From contig DJRS01000127.1 of the NCBI GenBank assembly GCA_002440145.1, forward strand, positions 196 through 17,965: a DNA stretch of 17,770 nt, read 5' to 3'. This DNA is from Verrucomicrobia bacterium UBA6354. Its GTDB lineage: Bacteria > Verrucomicrobiota > Kiritimatiellia > RFP12 > UBA1067. The first letter of the stretch is position 1, and every line of letters begins with the position of its first letter. This document shows positions 1-6,610 of the stretch, piece by piece. Made by a program: the position numbers and the translations under genes. Below the pieces are notes generated by a model, which did not search any database, was not told where the DNA came from, and saw nothing but the letters and a program-made list of their open reading frames with translations.

Positions 1-31
1 GGCGAACCTCAAACCGCATGAGGGTGGGGTG

Positions 32-77
32 TTTTGGGAGCCAAAAACGGGCGATTTTGGAGGCGAAAAACGGGCTG
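32..77. repeat. Imperfect 23-bp tandem repeat
   Basis: Two adjacent 23-bp units (32-54 and 55-77) match at 18 of 23 positions. Both start TTTTGG and contain AAAAACGGGC. The first unit also contains a small inverted repeat, TTTTGG-GAG-CCAAAA (32-46). Function unknown; it could be a decayed terminator or operator. Confidence 0.5.
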
Positions 78-330
78 AAAACGCCGCGGAAAACAGACGC
101 GGAGGGCCGCGAAAGCGCAGGGAATAAACTCCGAAGAGCAACAAAAGACTACGTTAACGCTCCGCCTGGACGCTCTGCGGATTCCGCTCCCGGACAAAGG
201 CGGGCGGTTTCGGGATTGACCTCCTTCATCTCCTTTATGTGCCAGGGGACTGCCGCCCTTGCCATTGGAGCGCAACTCTTCTGCATTCCCCGCACGGTCG
301 GCATTCCGACGGCAATGGACCGTTGGACCG

Positions 331-339
331 CCCCCCCCC
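331..339. repeat. Homopolymer run of nine C
   Basis: Nine consecutive C residues lie about 110 bp upstream of the predicted start of transcription of the GH127 gene. Long G/C runs are prone to slipped-strand length change. Here the run is non-coding, so any effect would be on promoter activity or on an upstream transcript rather than on a reading frame. Confidence 0.9.
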
Positions 340-401
340 GCGCGCGAGGAGGGGCGAACGTCCGCTCTGCAGACGGCCGTTCGGGGCGAAAGATCGTAAA
401 A

Positions 402-431
402 ATGAAGCGTGTCAGACGCAAAAACGAAGCC
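402..431 (+). repeat. 30-bp dispersed repeat, copy 1 (before GH127)
   Basis: This 30-bp stretch matches 4556-4585 at 27 of 30 positions, and all three differences are A/G transitions. It begins ATGAAGCGTGTC. In both places it is in frame with the following enzyme gene, reading MKRV-R/G-R-K/R-NEA, and ends just before that gene's real start. It overlaps the -35 side of the promoter at 418-446. It may be a conserved upstream regulatory element, or the remnant of a duplicated 5' end. Confidence 0.75.
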
Positions 432-446
432 TGTCTATGCTATAAT
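418..446 (+). promoter_or_regulatory. Promoter of the GH127 gene, extended -10
   Basis: A perfect TATAAT (441-446) is preceded by TATGC, giving the extended -10 form TG-N-TATAAT. GCAAAA lies exactly 17 bp upstream of the hexamer, in the -35 position. The same arrangement occurs at 6533-6561, with AAGC and GTC blocks at identical offsets upstream. The predicted start of transcription, seven bases after the hexamer, is the A of the ATG at 453, so the mRNA would be leaderless. The -35 box does not resemble TTGACA, so activity probably rests on the extended -10 or on an activator. Confidence 0.75.
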
Positions 447-452
447 ATCCTT

Positions 453-2333
453 ATGAGAAAAATATGCATTCGGTTTTTGGCGGCGTGCCTCGTCCTGCCG
501 GCGGCGGCGGACATGGACGACGTGCGGCTCAAGGGACCGCTCGGCGCGCGTTTGGACGCGATGATCGCGCGGCATGTGGGCGGAACGGACATCGCGTACG
601 TCACCGCGCCTTTCCTCGAAAAAACGGAACGCCGCGGCTGGTGGCAGACGGAGTTCTGGGGCAAGTACATGCAGGCGGCGGTGCCGTTCGCGCGCTATGC
701 GCACGACGCGAAGATCGCCGCGGACGTCGAGAAGGGCGTCGCGCACATCCTGGCGAGCCAGGAACCGTGCGGCTACATCGGGAACTATCCGGAAGATCTG
801 CGGCTGGGCGAAGGCTGGGATGTCTGGGGGGTCAAGTACACGCTCATGGGGCTACAGGCGTACGCGGACGCGTGCACGGACGGCGCCAAGCGTGCGCGGG
901 CGCTCGACGCGGCGTGCAGGCTGTGCGACTATGTCATCTCGCAGATCGGCCCCGGTGGCGCGCGCGGACGCGAACTGTGGCAGACGGGCAACTGGTCGGG
1001 CTACGCGAGTTCGTCCATCCTGGAGCCGGTCGTCGGACTCTACCGCCGCACAGGGAACGGGAAGTATCTCGATTTCGCCGCGTTCATCGTGCGCGGCATG
1101 ACGGAGCCGGCGAAAGGACCGCGGCTCGTGGACCTCGCGCTCGAGGGCGTTTCGGTCGCGGACCGGAACGACGCGGACTACGACAAGACGGCGCCCTGGG
1201 CGTACGTGTGCAAGTACGGGCGCGGCAAGGCGTACGAGATGATGAGCTGCTATCAGGGCCTGCTCGATTACGTCGAGGAACTGCGCAAGAAGCGCGGCGC
1301 GGCGGATCCCGAGGCGAGGAGGCTCTTCGACGCGGCGCTTCGCACGGCGGAGGACATCGTGCGCGAGGAGGTCAACCTGGCGGGCGGCTGCGCGTGCTCG
1401 GAGGCGTGGTTCCACGGCGCGCGCAAGCAGCACTTGCCGTACATGCGCCTGCAGGAGACGTGCGTGACGACGACGTGGATGCGCCTCTGCGAAAAGCTGC
1501 TGGCGATGACGGACGATCCGAAGTGGGCGGACCAGATCGAGCGCACGTTCTACAACGCCTATCTCGCGGCGCTCAAGACGGACGGTTCCGAGTTCGCCGG
1601 CTATACGCCGCTTTCCGGGAACCGCTATTACGGACAGCACCACTGCTACATGCACACGGATTGCTGCACGGCGAACGGCCCGCGCGGCTTCCTGAGCTTC
1701 ATGGACGCCTTTTTCAGGAAGACGCCGCGGACGGCGACGCTCAACTTCTACGCCTCGGCGAACATGGCAGGATTCGAGATGTATACGCTTTATCCGCGCG
1801 AGAATCGGGCGCGGATCGCGAGCCACACGGAAGGGAAGCTGGCGTTGCGGCTGCGCATTCCGGCGTGGAGCGCGAAGACCGTCGTGAAGCTGAACGACGT
1901 CGTGCAGGAAGGCGTTCGGCCGGGGACGTATTTCACGCTGGACCGCGACTGGCGGCTGGGAGACGTCGTCGAGATCGCTTTTGACATGCCGGTGGTGGCG
2001 CACGTGGCGGCGAAGCACGTGGCGTTCACGCGCGGGCCCGTCCTGCTGGCGCGCGACAGCCGCTTCGGGGACGGCGACCTGACGGAACCCTTCCGGAGCG
2101 GGGTCTTCAAGGACGGGGAACCCGTCCCGGGATTCGCCGCGGTGCGCACACCGTCGGACGATTTCTGGATGGCGTTTTCTGCGACGCTTCCGCTCGGTTC
2201 GCACCACGAGAATCCCGAGGGGGCGAATCCGTCGACGGTGTTCTTCTGCGACTTCGCCTCCGCCGGCGACACCTGGCGGCGCGGCGACTACTACCGCACC
2301 TGGTTCCCGATCGAATACGGTCCGTTCGAATGA
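453..2333 (+). CDS. GH127-family (DUF1680) glycoside hydrolase, secreted
   Basis: A 626-residue protein. The start at 453 gives a clear Sec signal peptide (MRKICIRFLAACLVLPAAA). The body matches the GH127/DUF1680 alpha/alpha-barrel family, whose best-known members are retaining beta-L-arabinofuranosidases with a zinc-bound cysteine nucleophile. The expected catalytic set is visible: E335-T-C337 (motif LQETC, acid/base Glu plus zinc Cys) and the adjacent pair C404-C405 (motif TDCCTANGP, nucleophile plus zinc ligand). The barrel is followed by a C-terminal beta-sandwich with the typical 'LRLRIPAWS' and 'AFTRGPVLLAR' blocks. Some GH127 members act on other sugars (aceric acid in rhamnogalacturonan II), so the exact substrate is open. 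It has no Shine-Dalgarno site and sits directly behind a TATAAT. It is the first gene of the cluster, 79 bp before the GH97 gene. Confidence 0.9.
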   Translation: MRKICIRFLAACLVLPAAADMDDVRLKGPLGARLDAMIARHVGGTDIAYVTAPFLEKTERRGWWQTEFWGKYMQAAVPFARYAHDAKIAADVEKGVAHILASQEPCGYIGNYPEDLRLGEGWDVWGVKYTLMGLQAYADACTDGAKRARALDAACRLCDYVISQIGPGGARGRELWQTGNWSGYASSSILEPVVGLYRRTGNGKYLDFAAFIVRGMTEPAKGPRLVDLALEGVSVADRNDADYDKTAPWAYVCKYGRGKAYEMMSCYQGLLDYVEELRKKRGAADPEARRLFDAALRTAEDIVREEVNLAGGCACSEAWFHGARKQHLPYMRLQETCVTTTWMRLCEKLLAMTDDPKWADQIERTFYNAYLAALKTDGSEFAGYTPLSGNRYYGQHHCYMHTDCCTANGPRGFLSFMDAFFRKTPRTATLNFYASANMAGFEMYTLYPRENRARIASHTEGKLALRLRIPAWSAKTVVKLNDVVQEGVRPGTYFTLDRDWRLGDVVEIAFDMPVVAHVAAKHVAFTRGPVLLARDSRFGDGDLTEPFRSGVFKDGEPVPGFAAVRTPSDDFWMAFSATLPLGSHHENPEGANPSTVFFCDFASAGDTWRRGDYYRTWFPIEYGPFE

Positions 2334-2412
2334 CGGGGGAATCTTCCGTTAAGAGGAACCTGTCGGCGTCAACTGTTGAATCTGTACATCGCAAAGCAAG
2401 GGAGAGGAAAAG

Positions 2413-4542
2413 ATGATCGAGGAGATGAAGCTTGTTTGTCGCGCGTGGACGCTTCTCTGTCTGGTTGCGCACGGCCGCGTGTTCGCAGGCGACGCGACCG
2501 GTTCGACGCGCCAGACTGTTTCATCGCCGGACGGACGGCTTGAACTCGCATTCGAGTCGGATGCGCACGGCATGCGCTGGTCCCTGTCGCGGGACGGGCG
2601 AACGCTTGTCCGCCCGTCCAGGCTGGGGGTTCTGTTTGCCGCAGCGAACCCGCCCGAGGAAGGGTCCGAGCGCCTCGCGGAGATGAAGATCGCGGCGGTC
2701 AGGCGCGGAACGTCCGACACGACCTGGAAGACGACGCTTTCGCGGCGCGGCACGATACGCGATCGCCATAACGAGATGACGGTCGAGCTGGTGGAGGCGG
2801 AGCCGCGCGGGGCGCGCGTCGAGCCGGGTTCCGCGCACGCTGAAAAGACGCCGCGGCGCCTGAATCTCGTGTTTCGCGCCTATGACGAAGGCGTCGCGTT
2901 CCGGTACGTTTTCCCGCGGCAGGAGGCCTTCGACGGCTTCGTGCTGAAGAACGAGCTGACGGAATGGAACTTTGGCGACGGGACGTCGGCGTGGGTCGCG
3001 CCGTATGAGACGGGGGGCGCCGACGCGCCGCCCGAAGGCCAGTTCTCCGGGGAATACGTCCGGCTTGCGCTTGCGGCGCTGGATCCCGGGCGGTTTGTCG
3101 GGCAGCCCGTGCTTGTCGAAGCCGGGACTGCGTCGCTGGCGCTTTGCGAGGCGTCCCTTTCCAACTGGGCGGGGCTGTATTATCGCGCGGCGGGGAACGG
3201 GAAACCGGGGCTCAGGGCTTCGCTGGCGAAACTGCCGCCCAGCCCCGCCGCGCCGGAAAACGTCTCGGTCATCGCCTGCACGCCGGCGCAGAGCCCCTGG
3301 CGCGTGACGCTTGTCGGCGATGACGGCGTCGACCTTCTGCGGAAAAACGACGTCCTGCTGAGCCTGAATCCACCGCCCGACCCCGCCTTCGACTTCTCGT
3401 TCGTAAAGCCCGGCGTCACTTCCTGGGACTGGTGGGTGGAGTCCAACAATTCCCTTTCGACCGGTTTGACGCTCAAGCTTGTGGATTTCGCGGCCGAGAT
3501 GGGATGGCCCTACCATACGATCGACGGCGGCTGGTTCGGCTTCGCGCGCCGCCCCAACCATGGTCCGAACGTTCCGCTTGAACCCAGGAAGGGTTTTGAT
3601 CTTGAGCGGATAGTCGCGCACGCCAAAGAGCGGAACGTCGGCATCTGGGTCTGGATCCACTGGATGCAAATCGAGTCCATCGGGCTGGAAGAGACCTTCG
3701 CACGGCTGTCCAAGTGGGGCGTCGTCGGCGTGAAGGCGGACTTTGTGGAACGGCTCGACCAGGAAATGGTGAACTGGTGCGAGAAGCTGTTCCGCACGGC
3801 CGCCAAATACCGCATCATGGTGAATCTTCACGGTTCCTTCAATCCGATCGGCGGCGAACGCACGTGGCCGAACCTGATTACGCGCGAAGCGATCTGCGGG
3901 AACGAGATGAACATCTTCAAGACCGTCACGACCCCCGGACATTGCGCCGTTCTGCCGTTTACGCGCTTTCTGACGGGTCCCGCCGACTTCACGCCCGGGT
4001 CGTTCGCCAACGTCTTTTCGAAGGATTTCACGCCGCAGATCGAAAAGGGCCATCGCTACGGCGACGAGACGGACCGCTGCCCCAATTGGGCGGAAGAGAT
4101 GGGGACGCGCGCGCATGCGCTGGCGCAGTGCGTCCAGTTCGACTCCCCGCTGACGACGCTCTGCGACTGGCCTGAGCGGTATCGGGGCGCGGCGGGAATC
4201 GAGGTCTTGCGCAGCCTGCCCACGACATGGCGGGACACCCGGCCGCTTGAAGGGCGATGCGGGGAATACTACGCGGTCCTGCGCGAGTCTTTCGGCGGAT
4301 GCTTCTACTATGCGGCGACGACCGTGAAGCCGCGAGACCTTGAGCTGTCGCTTGATTTCCTGGGGGACGGCGCGTGGAAGATGATCGCTTACGTTGACGA
4401 CAGGAAACGGACGCCCCTGGACGCCAAAGCCGTCCTGCGGCTGGAGCGGACCGTGCGCAAAGGCGAAAAGGTGCGGTTTGAACTCTGCCCGGAGGGTGGC
4501 GCCGTGGCGCTGTTCGTCGACGAGCGGTCGTCCGGGCGGTAG
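2413..4542 (+). CDS. GH97-family alpha-glycosidase, probably retaining alpha-galactosidase
   Basis: A 709-residue protein of normal GH97 length. The start at 2413 is chosen because GGAGAGG (2401-2407) lies 5 nt upstream; the ATG at 2425 has a purine box touching it and is less likely. Residues 1-25 form a Sec signal. The order is an N-terminal beta-sandwich ('SSPDGRLELAF'), a TIM barrel ('TSWDWWVESNN', 'HTIDGGWFG'), then a C-terminal beta-sandwich. The barrel has GVKADF with D443 where retaining GH97 enzymes carry their Asp nucleophile, and a TREAICGNE block with E492 and E498 where the family has calcium and acid residues. GH97 contains inverting alpha-glucosidases and retaining alpha-galactosidases; the KADF signature favours the latter. 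The gene sits between GH127 and GH36 genes in the same direction, so it probably removes alpha-linked galactose or glucose side groups outside the cytoplasm. Confidence 0.88.
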   Translation: MIEEMKLVCRAWTLLCLVAHGRVFAGDATGSTRQTVSSPDGRLELAFESDAHGMRWSLSRDGRTLVRPSRLGVLFAAANPPEEGSERLAEMKIAAVRRGTSDTTWKTTLSRRGTIRDRHNEMTVELVEAEPRGARVEPGSAHAEKTPRRLNLVFRAYDEGVAFRYVFPRQEAFDGFVLKNELTEWNFGDGTSAWVAPYETGGADAPPEGQFSGEYVRLALAALDPGRFVGQPVLVEAGTASLALCEASLSNWAGLYYRAAGNGKPGLRASLAKLPPSPAAPENVSVIACTPAQSPWRVTLVGDDGVDLLRKNDVLLSLNPPPDPAFDFSFVKPGVTSWDWWVESNNSLSTGLTLKLVDFAAEMGWPYHTIDGGWFGFARRPNHGPNVPLEPRKGFDLERIVAHAKERNVGIWVWIHWMQIESIGLEETFARLSKWGVVGVKADFVERLDQEMVNWCEKLFRTAAKYRIMVNLHGSFNPIGGERTWPNLITREAICGNEMNIFKTVTTPGHCAVLPFTRFLTGPADFTPGSFANVFSKDFTPQIEKGHRYGDETDRCPNWAEEMGTRAHALAQCVQFDSPLTTLCDWPERYRGAAGIEVLRSLPTTWRDTRPLEGRCGEYYAVLRESFGGCFYYAATTVKPRDLELSLDFLGDGAWKMIAYVDDRKRTPLDAKAVLRLERTVRKGEKVRFELCPEGGAVALFVDERSSGR

Positions 4543-4555
4543 CGGGAAAAGGAGA

Positions 4556-4585
4556 ATGAAGCGTGTCGGGCGCAGAAACGAAGCC
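4556..4585 (+). repeat. 30-bp dispersed repeat, copy 2 (before GH36)
   Basis: This matches 402-431 at 27 of 30 positions. It lies in the gap between the GH97 stop and the GH36 start. Unlike copy 1 it is not followed by TATAAT: a GGGAG ribosome site and the CATATG start occupy that place. The box corresponding to GCAAAA reads GCAGAA. The in-frame ATG at its 5' end has AAGGAG only one base away, too close for good initiation. Confidence 0.75.
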
Positions 4586-4590
4586 GGGAG
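4586..4590 (+). promoter_or_regulatory. Ribosome-binding site of the GH36-like gene
   Basis: GGGAG lies 7 nt before the ATG at 4598. This supports that start over the upstream in-frame ATG at 4556, whose purine box is only one base away. The ATG at 4628, with AGAAGAG upstream, stays possible. Confidence 0.55.
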
Positions 4591-4597
4591 CTGTCAT

Positions 4598-6592
4598 ATG
4601 GCGAACGTGATCAGAAGAGCATTGAACATGAAGCGTCTTTTGCGCGGCTGCGCGCTGGTTCTGGCCATTGCCCAGGGCCATCCGGCGCCGGCGACGGACA
4701 TGGAACACAAGATGCGGACGGTGAGGTCCTTCACCACCGCGCTCGGTGCGCGGGGCGAAGTCGTCTGCGACGCGCCCGGCGACTGGATGTTCTCTGTTTC
4801 GTGCGTCGTGGACGAGGGACGCGATGCGGTGACCGTGCGTCTCGCGTCGCCCGTCGAGGCCCTGCCGCCGCACTTCGGCGTCTTCCTCGTCACGTCGGGG
4901 GCGGACGTGCAGAACGTCTGGATCAGCGACCACGAGAAGGACGGCTGCCATCTCTGGCCCAAGCTCTGGTGCGGGTGGCGGCTCAACTCTTCCGCGCTCG
5001 CGCAGAACACGCCCATCGCCGTCGGGTTCAACTCACGGGGCGTCGCGCCCGTCGCCATGGCGTGTTCGGAGGCGTTCGAGCGGACGAAGTGGGGTCTGTA
5101 CGCGGACGACAACACCTGCGATCTGACGGCGCGGTTCGAGTTCTTCGAAAAGCCCGCGCGCACGATGAAGGAATATGCCGCGACCGTGCTGTTCGACCGC
5201 CGCGGACGGTCGTTCCCGGACGCCGTGCGCGACTGCACGGACTGGATCGTGCGCGCCAACGGCTTCACGCCGGCGAACGTGCCGGACGCCGCGTTCGATC
5301 CGCTCTATTCGACCTGGTACGCCTATCTGCAGGACGTCGACGCCGAGACCCTTGAAAAGGAAGCCCCCCTTGCCGCCGCGCTCGGCATGAAGACGATGAT
5401 CCTGGACGACGGCTGGCAGAAGGTCGACAGCGCGACCTTCTACTCGGCCGCGGGCGACTGGATGCCGGCGCCGTCGCGCTTTCCCGACATGAAGGCGCAC
5501 GTCGCCAACGTGCACGCCGCCGGGCTCAGGTACATGCTGTGGCTGTCCGTGCCGTTCGTGGGCGACGAATCGAAGGCGTGGGCGCGGTTCAAGGACAAGT
5601 TCCTGTCGGTGGCCGGGTCGCGATCGCCCGGTCGTGTGGGCACGCTGGATCCGCGCTTCCCCGAGGTGCGCGAACATCTCATCCGCACCTACGAGCGCGC
5701 GATCGGCGACTGGGGGTTCGACGGGCTGAAGCTCGACTTCATCGACGAGTTTCGCCTGTCGGGCGCGGATCCGGCGGTGGCGGACAATTACGCCGGACGC
5801 GACATCCGCTCCCTGCCGGCGGCGGTGGACCGGTTGATGAAGGACGTCCGCGCGCGACTGAAGAAGATCAAACAGGACGCGCTCATCGAGTTCCGCCAGA
5901 GCTACATGGGTCCGGCGATTCTCCAGTACGGGGACATGATGCGGGCGGCGGACTGCCCGGCCGACCCATGCGCGAACCGCAAGCGCATCTGCGATCTGCG
6001 GCTGACGTCGGGCGCGATGGCGGTGCATTCGGACATGCTCGTCTGGTCGCCGGACGAGACGCCCGAGGGGGCGGCGCTGCCGATCCTGAACGCGCTCTAT
6101 TCGACGATCCAGTATTCCATGATCCTCGGCGAAATCCGGCCCGACCATGGCGCGGTGATCCGGCGGTGGCTGAAGTTCTCGCAGGATCACCGCGAGGCGC
6201 TGCTGAAAGGGCGGTTCACGCCCCACCACCCCGAAAACGGGTATACGTGGATTTCGGGCGAGAGTGCGCGGGAGCGGATCGTGACGTCGTATTCGCCGTC
6301 GGCGGTCGTCAACTGCGGACCGGCGGACAAGCCGGTCTTCGTGGTGAACGCGACGGGTGGGCGCGGTGTCGTCCTGGAAGTTGCGGGCGTGCCGGAGACG
6401 GTGCGCGCATTTGACGCGCTGGGCAGTGAAGTTCCGGTCGCGCGGCCGTCGGCCGGTCTCGTGCGCGTTGACATCCCCGCAGGCGGGCATCTCGAGCTCG
6501 CCTGGAAGGCGCAAAATAAAAGCACGTCTTGCGCAAAACAGAATCTGGAATATGCTATAATGTTACCGTACGCAACGCAACAATCCGAATGA
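4598..6592 (+). CDS. GH36-like alpha-galactosidase, secreted
   Basis: A 664-residue protein (654 if it starts at 4628, which gives the more classical signal peptide MKRLLRGCALVLAIAQGHPAPA). A beta-sandwich N-domain is followed by a clan-D TIM barrel with MILDDGWQ, then GLKLDF with D380 as the expected nucleophile, and RAADCPAD with D452 as the likely acid/base. A small beta C-domain ends near 'LELAWKA'. The family hydrolyses terminal alpha-galactosyl residues with retention. The last 27 or so residues look unlike a domain end, and their DNA holds the promoter of the next gene, so the reading frame may have run past its original stop: GCA AAA TAA occurs in another frame at about 6511. The start lies 55 bp after the GH97 stop, in the same presumed operon. 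Together with GH97 this gives two alpha-galactosidase-type enzymes side by side. Confidence 0.85.
   Translation: MANVIRRALNMKRLLRGCALVLAIAQGHPAPATDMEHKMRTVRSFTTALGARGEVVCDAPGDWMFSVSCVVDEGRDAVTVRLASPVEALPPHFGVFLVTSGADVQNVWISDHEKDGCHLWPKLWCGWRLNSSALAQNTPIAVGFNSRGVAPVAMACSEAFERTKWGLYADDNTCDLTARFEFFEKPARTMKEYAATVLFDRRGRSFPDAVRDCTDWIVRANGFTPANVPDAAFDPLYSTWYAYLQDVDAETLEKEAPLAAALGMKTMILDDGWQKVDSATFYSAAGDWMPAPSRFPDMKAHVANVHAAGLRYMLWLSVPFVGDESKAWARFKDKFLSVAGSRSPGRVGTLDPRFPEVREHLIRTYERAIGDWGFDGLKLDFIDEFRLSGADPAVADNYAGRDIRSLPAAVDRLMKDVRARLKKIKQDALIEFRQSYMGPAILQYGDMMRAADCPADPCANRKRICDLRLTSGAMAVHSDMLVWSPDETPEGAALPILNALYSTIQYSMILGEIRPDHGAVIRRWLKFSQDHREALLKGRFTPHHPENGYTWISGESARERIVTSYSPSAVVNCGPADKPVFVVNATGGRGVVLEVAGVPETVRAFDALGSEVPVARPSAGLVRVDIPAGGHLELAWKAQNKSTSCAKQNLEYAIMLPYATQQSE
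6509..6538 (+). repeat. Direct repeat GCGCAAAA x2, 22 bp apart
   Basis: GCGCAAAA occurs at 6509-6516 and 6531-6538, a 22-bp period or about two helical turns. The second copy covers the -35 position of the promoter at 6533-6561. This is the kind of layout expected for a regulator bound on one face of the DNA, but no protein evidence supports it. Confidence 0.45.
6533..6561 (+). promoter_or_regulatory. Promoter of the solenoid gene, extended -10
   Basis: TATAAT (6556-6561) is preceded by TATGC and has GCAAAA 17 bp upstream, exactly as in the promoter at 418-446. It lies inside the 3' end of the GH36-like reading frame. Transcription should start near 6568, giving a 5' leader of about 43 nt that contains the GGAGGA ribosome site. 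It marks a second transcription start within the cluster. Confidence 0.7.
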
Positions 6593-6599
6593 AAGAAAT

Positions 6600-6605
6600 G
6601 GAGGA
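6600..6605 (+). promoter_or_regulatory. Ribosome-binding site fixing the solenoid gene start
   Basis: GGAGGA lies 5 nt before the ATG at 6611. It is the best ribosome site in the window. The ATG at 6606, in another frame, meets TGA after two codons, so 6611 is the real start. This shows that the protein body in the other frame must be reached through the G run at 6661-6670. Confidence 0.8.
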
Positions 6606-6610
6606 ATGAA

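Larger units (their letters stand above)
1..452. other. Gene-free upstream region
   Basis: No credible gene is visible here. The reading frame of the downstream GH127 gene is open back to position 18, but the added residues are low-complexity, basic and have no ribosome site, and a perfect signal peptide begins at 453. The stretch holds an imperfect tandem repeat (32-77), a small inverted repeat (GTCGG 297-301 with CCGAC 306-310) inside a wider one (CCATTG 262-267 with CAATGG 313-318), a run of nine C (331-339) that can pair with GGGGCG at 351-356, a 30-bp repeat (402-431) and a promoter (418-446). It looks like a regulatory or intergenic region at the head of the gene cluster. Confidence 0.6.

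Noticed and set aside
18..452. Extension of the GH127 frame upstream to an ATG at 18
   Set aside because: The added residues have no family similarity that I can see, and the promoter plus a clean signal peptide start at 453.
852..2207. Long minus-strand open frames opposite GH127, and likewise opposite GH97 (2521-4116), GH36 (5033-6514), solenoid (7257-8615), GH5 (8551-10836) and Tat enzyme (10794-12500)
   Set aside because: All are compositional shadows of the plus-strand genes, with basic low-complexity translations and no ribosome sites.
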